A DNA stretch of 64,000 nt, taken from NCBI RefSeq assembly GCF_000332335.1, contig NZ_KB235948.1, positions 6,673,356 to 6,737,355 of the forward strand, in the 5' to 3' direction. How positions within the stretch are numbered: position 1 is the stretch's first letter; each line of letters starts with the position of its first letter. This document shows positions 55,894-64,000 of this stretch, one piece after another. The translations under genes were made by a program, and so were the position numbers. The notes beneath the pieces were generated by a model. It had not been told where the DNA came from, searched no databases, and worked only from the letters and a program-made list of their open reading frames with translations. This stretch comes from Kamptonema formosum PCC 10802 (GTDB taxonomy: Bacteria > Cyanobacteriota > Cyanobacteriia > Cyanobacteriales > Oscillatoriaceae).

Positions 55894-56967
55894 TCACATT
55901 CCCCAGCGCAGCGCCGGCGTCCAAACCGGCGCATCCCACAGTTTAATCATCTCATCATCTACTTTAAGTAAGGTGATGGAACACCCTTGCATCTCCAGAG
56001 AAGTCATGTAAGGCCCAATCAAGTTGCGGACAATCTTGAGCCGTTTCTTTTCGCAGATTTGAGCTAATTTGCGATAGATGATGTACAGTTCAGAAAGAGG
56101 AGTGCCGCCCAGACTGTTGACAAACGCCAAAACTGAATCACCGGCATTGAAAGGCGGGTCAGTCAGTTCCACTTCTGCCCATTCGCCGCTGTCCGCATCC
56201 CACTCGCGCACCGTGCGGGTGTAGGCGGAATCCTCGATAATAGAAATCGCCAGCATTTCGGCAATTTCATCGGCGGATTTCACCGGCACGCGCTGGCATC
56301 CCGGTTCCCCGTGAATGCCAATCCCTACTTCCATCTCACCCTCACCCAGGTTAAAAGTGGGGCGCATGATTGCCGGCACGGTGCAGGAGGTGAGCGCCAC
56401 GCCCATACTGCGCCCGTTGAGGTTCACCTTGCGGCAGAGGTCGGCCAGCCGGCTGAGGTCATAACCCGCTTCCGCAGCTGCGCCGCAGATTTTTTCCGCG
56501 AGAACAGTTGTGCCGACTCCCCGGCGTCCTTGGGTGTATAGGCTGTTTTTGACGGCTGTGTCGTCATCGATGAGGATATTGAGCACCCGGATGCTTTCGG
56601 AGTGAGCCAGTTCGGCGGCCATCTCGAAGTTCATCACGTCGCCGGAATAGTTTTTGACGATGTTGAGGATGCCGGCACCGCCGTTTACTTGGCGAGCGGC
56701 TTCTAGGATTTGGTCGGGGGTGGGGGAGGTGAAGACTTCACCCGGACAGGCGGCGTCCAGCATGCCGGTGCCCACAAAGCCGGCGTGCGTGGGTTCGTGT
56801 CCGCTGCCGCCGCCGGAGATGAGGGCGACTTTGCCTTGGACGGGTGCGCCGGTGCGGTAAACGAACGTTGGGTCAAAGCGGACTTGGATCAGGTCGGGAT
56901 GGGCGGCTGCCATGCCTTCCAGGCTTTCGCGCACCACGTCTGAGGGGTGATTGATTAGTTTTTTCAT
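55894..56967 (-). CDS. dhaK: Dihydroxyacetone kinase, substrate-binding subunit DhaK
   Basis: 357 residues. Covalent substrate His219 in [24 protein letters not shown] near 52, and Asp110 (E. coli Asp109 equivalent) in NYSGD. It binds dihydroxyacetone as a hemiaminal and, with DhaL, makes dihydroxyacetone phosphate for glycolysis. The likely operon is dhaK-dhaL. Whether the phosphate comes from ATP or from a PTS DhaM encoded elsewhere cannot be told. Confidence 0.95.
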   Translation of the reverse strand: MKKLINHPSDVVRESLEGMAAAHPDLIQVRFDPTFVYRTGAPVQGKVALISGGGSGHEPTHAGFVGTGMLDAACPGEVFTSPTPDQILEAARQVNGGAGILNIVKNYSGDVMNFEMAAELAHSESIRVLNILIDDDTAVKNSLYTQGRRGVGTTVLAEKICGAAAEAGYDLSRLADLCRKVNLNGRSMGVALTSCTVPAIMRPTFNLGEGEMEVGIGIHGEPGCQRVPVKSADEIAEMLAISIIEDSAYTRTVREWDADSGEWAEVELTDPPFNAGDSVLAFVNSLGGTPLSELYIIYRKLAQICEKKRLKIVRNLIGPYMTSLEMQGCSITLLKVDDEMIKLWDAPVWTPALRWGM

Positions 56968-56999
56968 GGGAGGTTGTTATTTGTTTTTCGCTGTTCGTC

Positions 57000-57129
57000 A
57001 TATCAAGTCCGGTAGCATGGTTATTGTATAGCAGGGGGCGGGTTTATTTCACCCCTTCGTTGTGTCGCAAATAGTTCGGGTGAGCCCCGCCCCTACAAAG
57101 ATAACAATCCATGCCAGCGGACATGATAT
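57000..57129. repeat. MITE-like repeat family B, copy 2
   Basis: Ends ATATCAAGTCCGGTAGCATGG and CCATGCCAGCGGACATGATAT pair almost fully. The inside has GGGGGCGGGTTTATTTC and GAGCCCCGCCCCTAC, as in copy 1. Confidence 0.65.
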
Positions 57130-57150
57130 CAGTCGGCGGTATAATAATTG

Positions 57151-58029
57151 TCACCGGCACCAATTCAAATTGCGACTAATCAGCAGTTCGGTCATCTTCG
57201 CATGATGCGTATTTTTCATGGCAACAGCTCGGGTTTCAAATCCGTACTTGTGTGCCAAATCCCTCACAGCTTCCGTATTATCGTAGGTCATTAGAAAAAC
57301 ACCCTCAATTGCGCTGGCAATTTGGAAAAGTTCTTCGTGATCGATTTCCGAATAGGTGTAGAGCCGAGTTCCCGCCTTTTTTCCCGCAGCAGTATAGGGC
57401 GGATCGATAAAGAACGCGGCATCAGCGCGACAGGCGTTTTGCGAGAGAAGGCGCATTCCGTCCCCCTGAAGAAAAGTCAAGCGTTCGCGCACGGCTATAA
57501 TATCTGCGATTCGCTTTCTCAGCGTCTCTGGATACCAGCGTGACTTGATTCCTTTCCCATTTTCTCCACTTTTTATTCTGCCCGCTCCAGCCGCCAAAAT
57601 ACCTCCGCGATGAATTCGGTTTTTGAGAATTGTTTGAAATGCTTTGTCTCCCAAGCTTAAGGCATCTTTTCCCAAGGCAGCTTTTACGGATATCGGCGAA
57701 AAATCAAAACTCACAATTTCTTGAGCCAGCCATTCACCATCACCGTTAATAATGGTCTGCCAAACAGCTGCTACTTGCTCATCAATCTCCACCATTGTTA
57801 CATGATTCGCTAGCCGTTCAAAGGCAACAGTGAGGCTGACACTGCCGCCGCCAGCAAAAGGCTCAATAAACTCAGCGGGTGGCGCTGGCAAGCTGGCTAG
57901 CCACTGCCTGATGCGCGGTACAAGCCACGTTTTCCCGCCTGGGTATCGGAAAGGACTGCGCTGGGGCACTGACGCGACGTTAGTAATTTTGTTGAGGGAA
58001 ATGTCCCCAAAAAGCGATAGTTGCTGCAT
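57151..58029 (-). CDS. D12-class N6-adenine DNA methyltransferase
   Basis: 292 residues. FRYPGGK (27-33) and EPFAGGGS (56-63) bind AdoMet; the catalytic DPPY is at 209-212. This is the Dam/D12 class that methylates adenine N6. It lies 14 bp downstream of the NotI-like endonuclease gene on the same strand, so the two form a type II restriction-modification operon. The recognition sequence cannot be read but must contain adenine on the methylated strand. Confidence 0.93.
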   Translation of the reverse strand: MQQLSLFGDISLNKITNVASVPQRSPFRYPGGKTWLVPRIRQWLASLPAPPAEFIEPFAGGGSVSLTVAFERLANHVTMVEIDEQVAAVWQTIINGDGEWLAQEIVSFDFSPISVKAALGKDALSLGDKAFQTILKNRIHRGGILAAGAGRIKSGENGKGIKSRWYPETLRKRIADIIAVRERLTFLQGDGMRLLSQNACRADAAFFIDPPYTAAGKKAGTRLYTYSEIDHEELFQIASAIEGVFLMTYDNTEAVRDLAHKYGFETRAVAMKNTHHAKMTELLISRNLNWCR

Positions 58030-58043
58030 CTCAAACCCTGAAG

Positions 58044-58913
58044 CTACAAAAGGTCTAGTAATGTGGGAGCATCTGGAGGGTTATCTAACCTTTCATCCAG
58101 TTTTTCCTGCAAATGGTCGATAAAGTCGTCTATTGAACCAGCTTCCGGCGCGGTAATTCTTTCTAAGGCCGGTTGAAACAGAGTGTAGACTGTTCGAGAC
58201 AGAGTAAGCTGATAGCGGTTTCTATCAGAATCGCGCGTGAGGTCGTATATAAGCCACGCCATATCTGCTTCTTGCTTCTCAACCTCTGGGAGAGGCGGGA
58301 GTGTGCTGTAAAAGCCTTTGTGCAAAGCGACAGCCTGTTTCTTCTGCCAGCTTTTTAGGATTCCCCCTTTGTAGATTAGCTGCGGTGCCAGACGCTTGCG
58401 TGAAGAAGAGAGGTAGTCAGGACGGGGATAGTTTCTCTGTTTTGTCCAGTCCATATTCGAGCGGTTGGCTGGGTCTTCCATGTAATATTCAAAAGGCCGG
58501 CGCACGTTGCCAGAGATATACACTGATTGGATTTCCAAACTGCCAAAATCCGTCACGCGCCCTCGGTCGTCGTAAGCGACCAGAACTACATCAATATTGC
58601 CGGCAGACTGTCCGTGTTTATCATTTATTCGGATTTCTGTAAGTGAAGTCCACGTCGCCCTTTCGGTAAAGAAAAAGGCAGCTGCATCGTCTGCGATAAT
58701 CCAATCCTGGCGGAAGCGAATTGGGCAGGTAATCGCGACTTTATCCCCCTCGAACACACTGCAAACTCCTAACGGATCGTTAGCTTTATCCTTGGTGCAA
58801 GACGGCACCTTGTTATTGTAAGGGCAGAGTCGGTGTCCCCGATAGCGTTCGGCTTCTGGGGAGAGGTTGTCTGGGGGAAACCCAAATACTTCTGCGAGAG
58901 GGTGTTTTGGCAT
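58044..58913 (-). CDS. NotI-like restriction endonuclease
   Basis: 289 residues. Four Cys at 30, 39, 51 and 63 (HRLCPYNN, SCTK, VCSVF, TCP) match the metal-binding Cys4 fold of the NotI family. The PD-(D/E)xK-type site is GNIDVVLV (Asp108) with GSLEIQSVY (Glu127, Gln129), the D...E-x-Q form of NotI. The C-terminal ~100 residues are helical. It forms an operon with the D12 methylase, endonuclease first. NotI itself pairs with a different methylation chemistry, so the target probably differs from the NotI site. Confidence 0.82.
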   Translation of the reverse strand: MPKHPLAEVFGFPPDNLSPEAERYRGHRLCPYNNKVPSCTKDKANDPLGVCSVFEGDKVAITCPIRFRQDWIIADDAAAFFFTERATWTSLTEIRINDKHGQSAGNIDVVLVAYDDRGRVTDFGSLEIQSVYISGNVRRPFEYYMEDPANRSNMDWTKQRNYPRPDYLSSSRKRLAPQLIYKGGILKSWQKKQAVALHKGFYSTLPPLPEVEKQEADMAWLIYDLTRDSDRNRYQLTLSRTVYTLFQPALERITAPEAGSIDDFIDHLQEKLDERLDNPPDAPTLLDLL

Positions 58914-59916
58914 ATGGCGTTTTTTATCCTCTACTTATCTTTCTACATTTTACCTCAACTGACCGCTGCGAACCGGCAGAGGCGAGGGCACTTTCGCTTC
59001 CGCCATCGGCACCTCCCCTACTCCGTCTCCACCCTAACATATAGCACAGCCGCTTCCGAAGCGCAGCAGTGCGCCGCAAGTGCGGCGTCAAAGTTTTGAC
59101 CCAGCGTCTAGCTTTCGCTCAACCAGAAGTTCCTCTAATGAAGAAGGCCATACAGGTTTTATTTCTGCAAAATTCCCTAATTTTGCCAATTCAACCTCAG
59201 CCCCAGACAGCAGCGACTGCAGTTCAATTCTATCAAAAATTGCCTTCAGGTCGATGCGCTGCAGCAGTTTCTTGGTAATCGGGCGCTTGGCATCTGAAAA
59301 TAACCGCGAATAGATAAGATCCAGACAGAGTGGGTGGTTCAGGAGACAAGTGAGGAAAGCAGCTTGTTCTGGAGAAGAGCAAGCGATGAAGTAACAGGTG
59401 TCATCAAGCATAACCGGACGCCCACCAACCGGCTGGATAGCTCGAAACCTGGGAATCTTGTGCAAACCCGAAATGGCGACTTTGTAGAGAGCGAAAGAAT
59501 AGTCTCCGATGCCAAACATAGAGAAGGGTGGCTTCCCCCGATAGATAGATGACTTTCGTCGCGCAAATATGCCGGCGTGTGCGGTCAGGTAACTCCACAA
59601 ACCAGGCGCAGTCTGCTGCAACTGGTGCGTGTCATCCCCGAGGCGCTTCTGAGTCACGATTACAGCCCTGTGAGGCTTAACATTTGCTTGGTGAAACAGA
59701 TCCGTACTTTTGACCAAGGGATAGAGATATTCAGGTTCAGCGATAACCGTTTCGCCCAGCTTGTTGTGGAGACAGCCCGATGAATCGCAGGTCAGTTCCA
59801 TGACGGGTGCGGCGTCGTGTTTCAGCCCTTGACGCCAGGTAAACGGGCAATTTCCATCAGCAAAAGCTGAGCGCTTGTAAGCTGTGAGATTTGCAACCAG
59901 CCGCCCGCCGGCAATG

Positions 59917-61081
59917 CACAAGTGTTGAATCTTAACAATTCGACATAAAAAAAGCGCCCAAAACGTGCTATGATTTGGGCTACGGTCAAATCAATCCTGT
60001 TAATAACCTGTGCTCAACTCATTCTCTAAGATTGTCCAAAATCGTTTGGCTTCTTTGCCTAAAAATGATTATCCTGTCCTTAACACCCGCTTGTTTATGT
60101 CCATATGGTTGAGCTATGCAATGGATAAAAGCTTGACCAGTATGAGAGATATATTCAAGCGACTAAATGGAACTGGCTATGAGCTAGATATTTCAACTTT
60201 CTCCAAAGCTAATGCGTCCAGAAGTCAAGAGCCATTTCTGAGACTTTATCAACAACTTAATGAGGAAATTTGCCGTCAAAAAGACCTTCAAAAATATGAG
60301 CTGTGTCCTATTGATTCAACTGTCATTACTCTAACGAGTAAATTGCTATGGCTGCAAGAATACTACCAAGTCAAGCTTGTTAGCTCCTTAAATTTAACCA
60401 CAGGAGTTCCAGAAGAAAACTTAATAAATTTTGGATACGACTCTGACTACAGATATGGAAAAGAGATGTTAGCTAGTTTGCCCCCAAACGGTGTAGGGGT
60501 AATGGATCGGGGCTTTTCTAGTTTAAAATTTTTACGGCTCGCCCAGCAGTCAAACAAGTATTTCGTCTTGCGCATACCTAACAACTACAAACTTCAATTT
60601 TCTGAAAATAAGGGGCAGTTTCTAGTTGGGACAGGCAAGGACTCAGGAATATATAGAGTTGTTAACTTTTGCGATCTTGAAAAGCGTGCTGAGTATAGAT
60701 TGGCCACCAATTTGGAGCGGGCCGAAGTCTCCGATGAAGAGCTTATGGAAATCTACAAATATAGGTGGCACATAGAGTTGCTATGGAAGTTTCTTAAAAT
60801 GCACCTTAAGTTGGATAAGCTGATTACTAAAAATGTAAATGGTATAGCTATACAAATTTATGTTTCGCTGATAGCTTACCTGATATTAAAGATAGTAGAT
60901 ATTCCTAAAGAATGGGGGACTACGCTACTAGATAAACTCCGCTATCTTCAATGTTGTATGTGTCAAGAAATCAGCTATGTCCACTGGATAGAACGACTTC
61001 TCTCTGGCTAAGCATTTTTACTCAGGGCAGGATAAATGTAAGCTAAAATGTAAAGTTTTGTGACAGAATTCAACACTTGTG
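59917..61081 (+). mobile_element. IS4-type insertion sequence, copy 2 (1165 bp)
   Basis: Same length and 14-bp ends (CACAAGTGTTGAAT) as copy 1. The 9-bp target duplication CCGGCAATG is at 59908-59916 and 61082-61090. The two copies differ by only a few bases, so movement is recent. It splits the methyltransferase gene. Confidence 0.96.
60010..61011 (+). CDS. IS4-family DDE transposase, second copy
   Basis: 333 residues, intact, same DDE and Y-R-E-K residues as the copy at 23193. The visible amino-acid differences are Phe for Leu in DIFKRL, Ser for Asn in SRSQEP and Asp for Ser in QKDLQ; some silent changes also occur. Confidence 0.95.
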   Translation: MLNSFSKIVQNRLASLPKNDYPVLNTRLFMSIWLSYAMDKSLTSMRDIFKRLNGTGYELDISTFSKANASRSQEPFLRLYQQLNEEICRQKDLQKYELCPIDSTVITLTSKLLWLQEYYQVKLVSSLNLTTGVPEENLINFGYDSDYRYGKEMLASLPPNGVGVMDRGFSSLKFLRLAQQSNKYFVLRIPNNYKLQFSENKGQFLVGTGKDSGIYRVVNFCDLEKRAEYRLATNLERAEVSDEELMEIYKYRWHIELLWKFLKMHLKLDKLITKNVNGIAIQIYVSLIAYLILKIVDIPKEWGTTLLDKLRYLQCCMCQEISYVHWIERLLSG

Positions 61082-61813
61082 CCGGCAATGCCGGTAGTAC
61101 ACTCTGGATCAGTCGCGTGTAAATCCGGGTATACAGGTGCTTCGTACTGCGGTATTCCTGAACCCAATTCTACGCAAAACAGGCAGGCGCTAACCGCAGC
61201 CCCAAACCACTTTTTGGCGTCAATCATTCGGACAGACGCGCTTTTCACCGGCAGTGCGGTATCGAAGGCAAACTGCAAGACGTTCCGCGCCACAGATGTT
61301 TTGCAAAGCAGGGCAATTGTGGGATATTCCGGGGCGAGTTCCCTAATCAGCTTTATCCAGATGTACTCGGAAATGTCGAAATTTGAGCTGCCGGTTAGCG
61401 CCTCAATCCCTCGCAGGTGTTTCAGATTTGTCTTGTGCGGGAGGTTGGCACTCCGCTCAACTCCCAGCTGGGAGTTTGTCACCCACGGCGGATTTCCCAC
61501 AACAAGAAGGGAGCCGGTTGTTTCCCAGCGCAAGTCTCGGCGAAAATCCAGAGCGAAGAGTTTGTCATTTTTTATGATAACACGAGTTGAGGGAGATTGA
61601 CCGGCAAGTTTTTGGGCGCTTTGGAAATGAGTTGTTTGCAGCTCAATTCCTTGGATTTCGCGAGGGGGAGTGGTAAGATTGAGCAAGCCGGTGATGAAGT
61701 TTCCGCAACCGCAAGCCGGTTCGAGGACTCTGGGCCAAATTGTGCCGGGGGCTGCCAGAGATTCCAGGACTGCGGTTACAAGTGCCGGTGGGGTTTGAAA
61801 GTCGCCGAAATGT

Positions 61814-62473
61814 TTAGACAAGAAGATTCTCCAATCCTTCAGTTGTACCTAGGGTTCCCAGAGTGATGATTCGGCTGTACTGAAGCCTCCACTGCAACGC
61901 ATTAGAAATAGTGAGGTAGCCTAGAGCCAGAGGTTGCGCCATTATCCGTTCCGCAAGCAGTTCGCGTCCAATCTCGTCCAGAGGAAGGTTGCGATCCTCA
62001 AGGAATGCAACCACATCATCCTGATTGCCATTCCGGCGCAGGATTTCTCTCAAGCCGTAGGTTGTTTGGTAATCTCCCGTTCGCTCACGCGCTACAAAAA
62101 TTGCGTGCTGGAAGTTCAATCGAGCAGCCCTTAAGACAGAATCGTCATTTTTTTCGTAGACGAACACGAGAAGATGATAGCCAAGTCCGTACACTTTCTG
62201 GCTGGCATCCCGAAAGGGACATCAAGACTGCGGCTGTCGGATGGATGTTACCTTTAAGTCTACCTCTAATGTGGGAAAATCGATACCGAGCGCCGAGCTG
62301 CCTGGTGTGTGAGAATATTGGGCTACAAGATACCGGTGAAATGCCTGTTCAACATATGTCCCTACGGCTTTAGCATCTGTAATGCCATACAGGTTGGGAA
62401 TCGACATAGCGCTCAATTCTTGAAGAAAATCTCGGGCGGCGGTTTTCAGTACGGGTAGCGTCAGCTCTGTCAT
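61814..62473 (-). pseudogene. Type II restriction endonuclease with an in-frame stop
   Basis: Frame from 62473 (MTELTLPVLKTAARDFLQEL) to a TGA at 62222-62224 right after LKVTSIRQPQS, then the same frame continues CPFRDASQKVYGLGYHLLVF to 61814. Without the stop it gives 219 residues. DFPTLEVDLKVTS fits a PD-(D/E)xK core (Asp, then E-x-D-x-K with Glu, Asp and Lys in strand order). It is the first gene of an operon with the methylase. Loss of the endonuclease is consistent with the later loss of the methylase. A GTG after the stop could allow re-initiation, but the piece would lack the catalytic core. Confidence 0.85.
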
Positions 62474-62494
62474 ATTGTCGATAGTTTATTCTAG

Positions 62495-62860
62495 TTACTC
62501 CGTCTCCACCCAAACTGTAACCGCCGCAACAGCGATTAGCATCTCGTCATTTTTATCATTAAACTCGTCAATCGCCCGCCCCTGCACCACCATGCCGCCG
62601 GCTTCAACGGTGAGGGTTTTGCGCCCGAAAGGCAGCACAGCCAGCACTTCATCTTGCCGCACCTGTTCCGGATAGGGCACTGCTACCTGCACTTCCACAA
62701 TCATTTGATTGGGGTGGCTCAAACCGGCAACTTCCCAAATGCCGGGTAAAGCATTGTGAGCGATGGCGTTGCGCACAGCCCGGGCTGCTGCGACAGTGGG
62801 TTCTTGCCCATGCTGGTCAACTCCCATGCCCATTTCGATGATAAAGCGTTTGCGAGCCAC
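62495..62860 (-). CDS. Lin0512-family conserved protein
   Basis: 121 residues from GTG 62860 (AGAGG five bases upstream; another GTG at 62866). RKRFIIEMGMGVDQHGQEPT and AAARAVRNAIAHNALPGIWE match the small Lin0512 family of unknown function. A compact alpha/beta fold is expected. Not part of the restriction operon by obvious design, though only 21 bp separate them on the same strand. Confidence 0.85.
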   Translation of the reverse strand: MARKRFIIEMGMGVDQHGQEPTVAAARAVRNAIAHNALPGIWEVAGLSHPNQMIVEVQVAVPYPEQVRQDEVLAVLPFGRKTLTVEAGGMVVQGRAIDEFNDKNDEMLIAVAAVTVWVETE

Positions 62861-62998
62861 AGTCACCTCTCGATTTGTTTGAATCTAACAGTTTATTTTT
62901 ATAGCATAACTTGCCGGTTTGAGACGCGATTGAGACGCGATTTATCGCGCCTCAAAAGGACTTGGCACAAGGGCACCGGCTATCCCAACCCCTTTTCT

Positions 62999-64000
62999 TT
63001 ACCCTAACTGCACTTCACGCCGCAGCACACCGGCACGATCGCTGCGCACAATGATGTTAATATTAGCCTGTGCCGTCACCTTTAGCACCCACTCGGCGCG
63101 GGCGCGATTGTCGGTACTGGAGCTGTGACCTAAACCGAATTGAACGAGCGTCAGTTTGTTGCTTCGCCCTTCCAAATCACCCAGCTCAGTGCGCCGCTTG
63201 CCGGTGAGCAGCGTCACCCCTTCGGGCAATTCCAATTCGACAAGCACAGGGCGGGCGGATTTGCGTTTTTTGGCTTGCTGGCTGGTGTGAGTGGGCAGAA
63301 AGCCGGTGTTTTCTACCACCAAGTTTAGCCGGTAATTGTCATTGCCGAGAGAAGTCACCTCCAAAGTGTGAATCGACAAGTGCGGTAACATATCAGCCAG
63401 CGCTAAGGCAAAGGGTGCATTGCGGGCTGCTTCCCCACCCATGAAAGCAGGCGGGGGATTTCGCCAGGTATAAAGTGGGTCCCAGCCGCCCAGCTCAACC
63501 GGCCCTAATTGGGGGTGATTATAATTATACCACGGCACATAAGCGCCTTCCCCAACATGTTCGTCGAACCACTGCAAAACCTTTAAATCCTCCTCATGCG
63601 GGTGCTCGCGCCCCCAATCCAACACCTTGCTATTTTTAACACCGGCTCGCTCCAGCGGGTTCCACAGTTCAATCGTGAAGGCAAACGCACCAAAATGATC
63701 GTACATCCAGTCGTCAAAAATGCCGGTGACAATTTCTTTGGGGTGATAGCGGAAATCGTGATATACTGAAAGGCAGGGGTAGCCGGTCAGCTGGGAGCCG
63801 CGCTCGCCAATTTTCTTATACACCTGCAAGTCATCGGTTTCGATATCCTCGTCAGGTCGGGTGCTGGGGGGGCGCAGGATTACGCCACTGTAGGTGTGAT
63901 AAGTGAGCGCGAAGTTGATATTGGGGTGCGCTACAATAAAATCTACCAGCGCTTCGATTTCCGGTTCAGATGCCGGATATGGTCCCGCCCCACCCTGCTC
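62999..64000 (-). CDS. M14-family zinc carboxypeptidase, C-terminal part
   Basis: Partial: the frame is open to the window edge. It includes AGPYPASEPEIEALVDFI and ALTYHTYSGVILRPP with the third Zn ligand His, and FAFTIELWNP with the general-base Glu (Glu270 equivalent). The last ~130 residues form a beta-rich C-terminal domain (LEVTSLGNDNYRLNLVVENT). M14 enzymes remove C-terminal residues from peptides. The first zinc motif (HxxE) lies outside the window. Confidence 0.9.
   Translation of the reverse strand, partial: EQGGAGPYPASEPEIEALVDFIVAHPNINFALTYHTYSGVILRPPSTRPDEDIETDDLQVYKKIGERGSQLTGYPCLSVYHDFRYHPKEIVTGIFDDWMYDHFGAFAFTIELWNPLERAGVKNSKVLDWGREHPHEEDLKVLQWFDEHVGEGAYVPWYNYNHPQLGPVELGGWDPLYTWRNPPPAFMGGEAARNAPFALALADMLPHLSIHTLEVTSLGNDNYRLNLVVENTGFLPTHTSQQAKKRKSARPVLVELELPEGVTLLTGKRRTELGDLEGRSNKLTLVQFGLGHSSSTDNRARAEWVLKVTAQANINIIVRSDRAGVLRREVQLG

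Larger units (their letters stand above)
59088..61821 (-). pseudogene. N6-adenine DNA methyltransferase split by the second IS copy
   Basis: The N-terminal part (61821 to 61082) has VLEPACGCGNFITG (AdoMet, about 32-45) and the catalytic GNPPW (110-113). The C-terminal part (59916 to 59088) has YKRSAFADGNCPFTWRQGLK, TCYFIACSSPEQAAFLTCLL and the family's target-recognition region. Removing the IS and one 9-bp duplicate joins ECTTGIAG to GRLVANLTAYK in frame, giving about 519 residues. This is an Eco57I-like class. The insertion must be recent because both halves are open. The N-terminal piece alone would lack target recognition. The start overlaps the endonuclease stop by 8 bp. Confidence 0.92.

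Overview
The window comes from a filamentous-type cyanobacterium. It opens in the 3' half of psbA (photosystem II D1). It also carries cyanophycin genes, multi-PAS/GAF histidine kinases, heptanucleotide tandem repeats of the cyanobacterial STRR kind, and many short palindromic interspersed repeats like those of Oscillatoria/Microcoleus-type genomes. I do not assign a genus. No tRNA, rRNA or CRISPR array was recognised.

Layout. 1-0.7 kb: psbA and its terminator. 1-7.6 kb: small TPR protein, ABC-class ATPase, DUF442 phosphatase-like protein, DJ-1/PfpI fused to a ferritin-like domain, and a secreted hypothetical. 8-18 kb: a mostly minus-strand stress and envelope block with DUF2231, DUF2267, Pmp3/YqaE, Dps, a GlsB-like protein, a CheY-like regulator, DUF2294, a 1046-residue membrane protein with eight helical repeats, a BON protein and a YihY protein. 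19-23 kb: a broken cyanophycinase gene, a 59-residue protein and a CphA2-type cyanophycin synthetase. 23-24.3 kb: first copy of an IS4-type element. 24.4-36.5 kb: a GH13 enzyme, a NarL-type regulator and two very large histidine kinases. 36.6-44.5 kb: accessory region with an isochorismatase-like enzyme, ComFB, a broken ltrA, a HEPN-motif protein, a broken Phd antitoxin gene, a VOC protein, a reverse transcriptase remnant and two large palindrome arrays. 44.6-54.7 kb: patatin, lipoxygenase, sigma factor, pirin, HxlR regulator, GH57 and a second patatin. 55-57 kb: dihydroxyacetone kinase DhaL/DhaK. 57-62.5 kb: a NotI-like restriction-modification pair, then a second restriction-modification operon broken by a nonsense codon and by the second IS copy. 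62.5-64 kb: a Lin0512 protein and a partial M14 carboxypeptidase.

The most interesting unit is the minus-strand run 49661-44605: an ECF-like sigma factor with an SRPBCC-like tail, then an SRPBCC-C2-lipoxygenase, then a patatin. A lipase would release fatty acids, the lipoxygenase would oxidise them, and a sigma factor carrying a lipid-pocket-like domain related to the one on the lipoxygenase could sense the product. This is a testable candidate for a dedicated oxylipin circuit.

A second theme is decay and repeat traffic. Seven genes are broken (cphB, ltrA, phd-like, RT, methylase, endonuclease, and the 5' end of the lipoxygenase gene). Both IS copies have intact 9-bp target duplications, and at least four families of short inverted repeats are scattered between genes.
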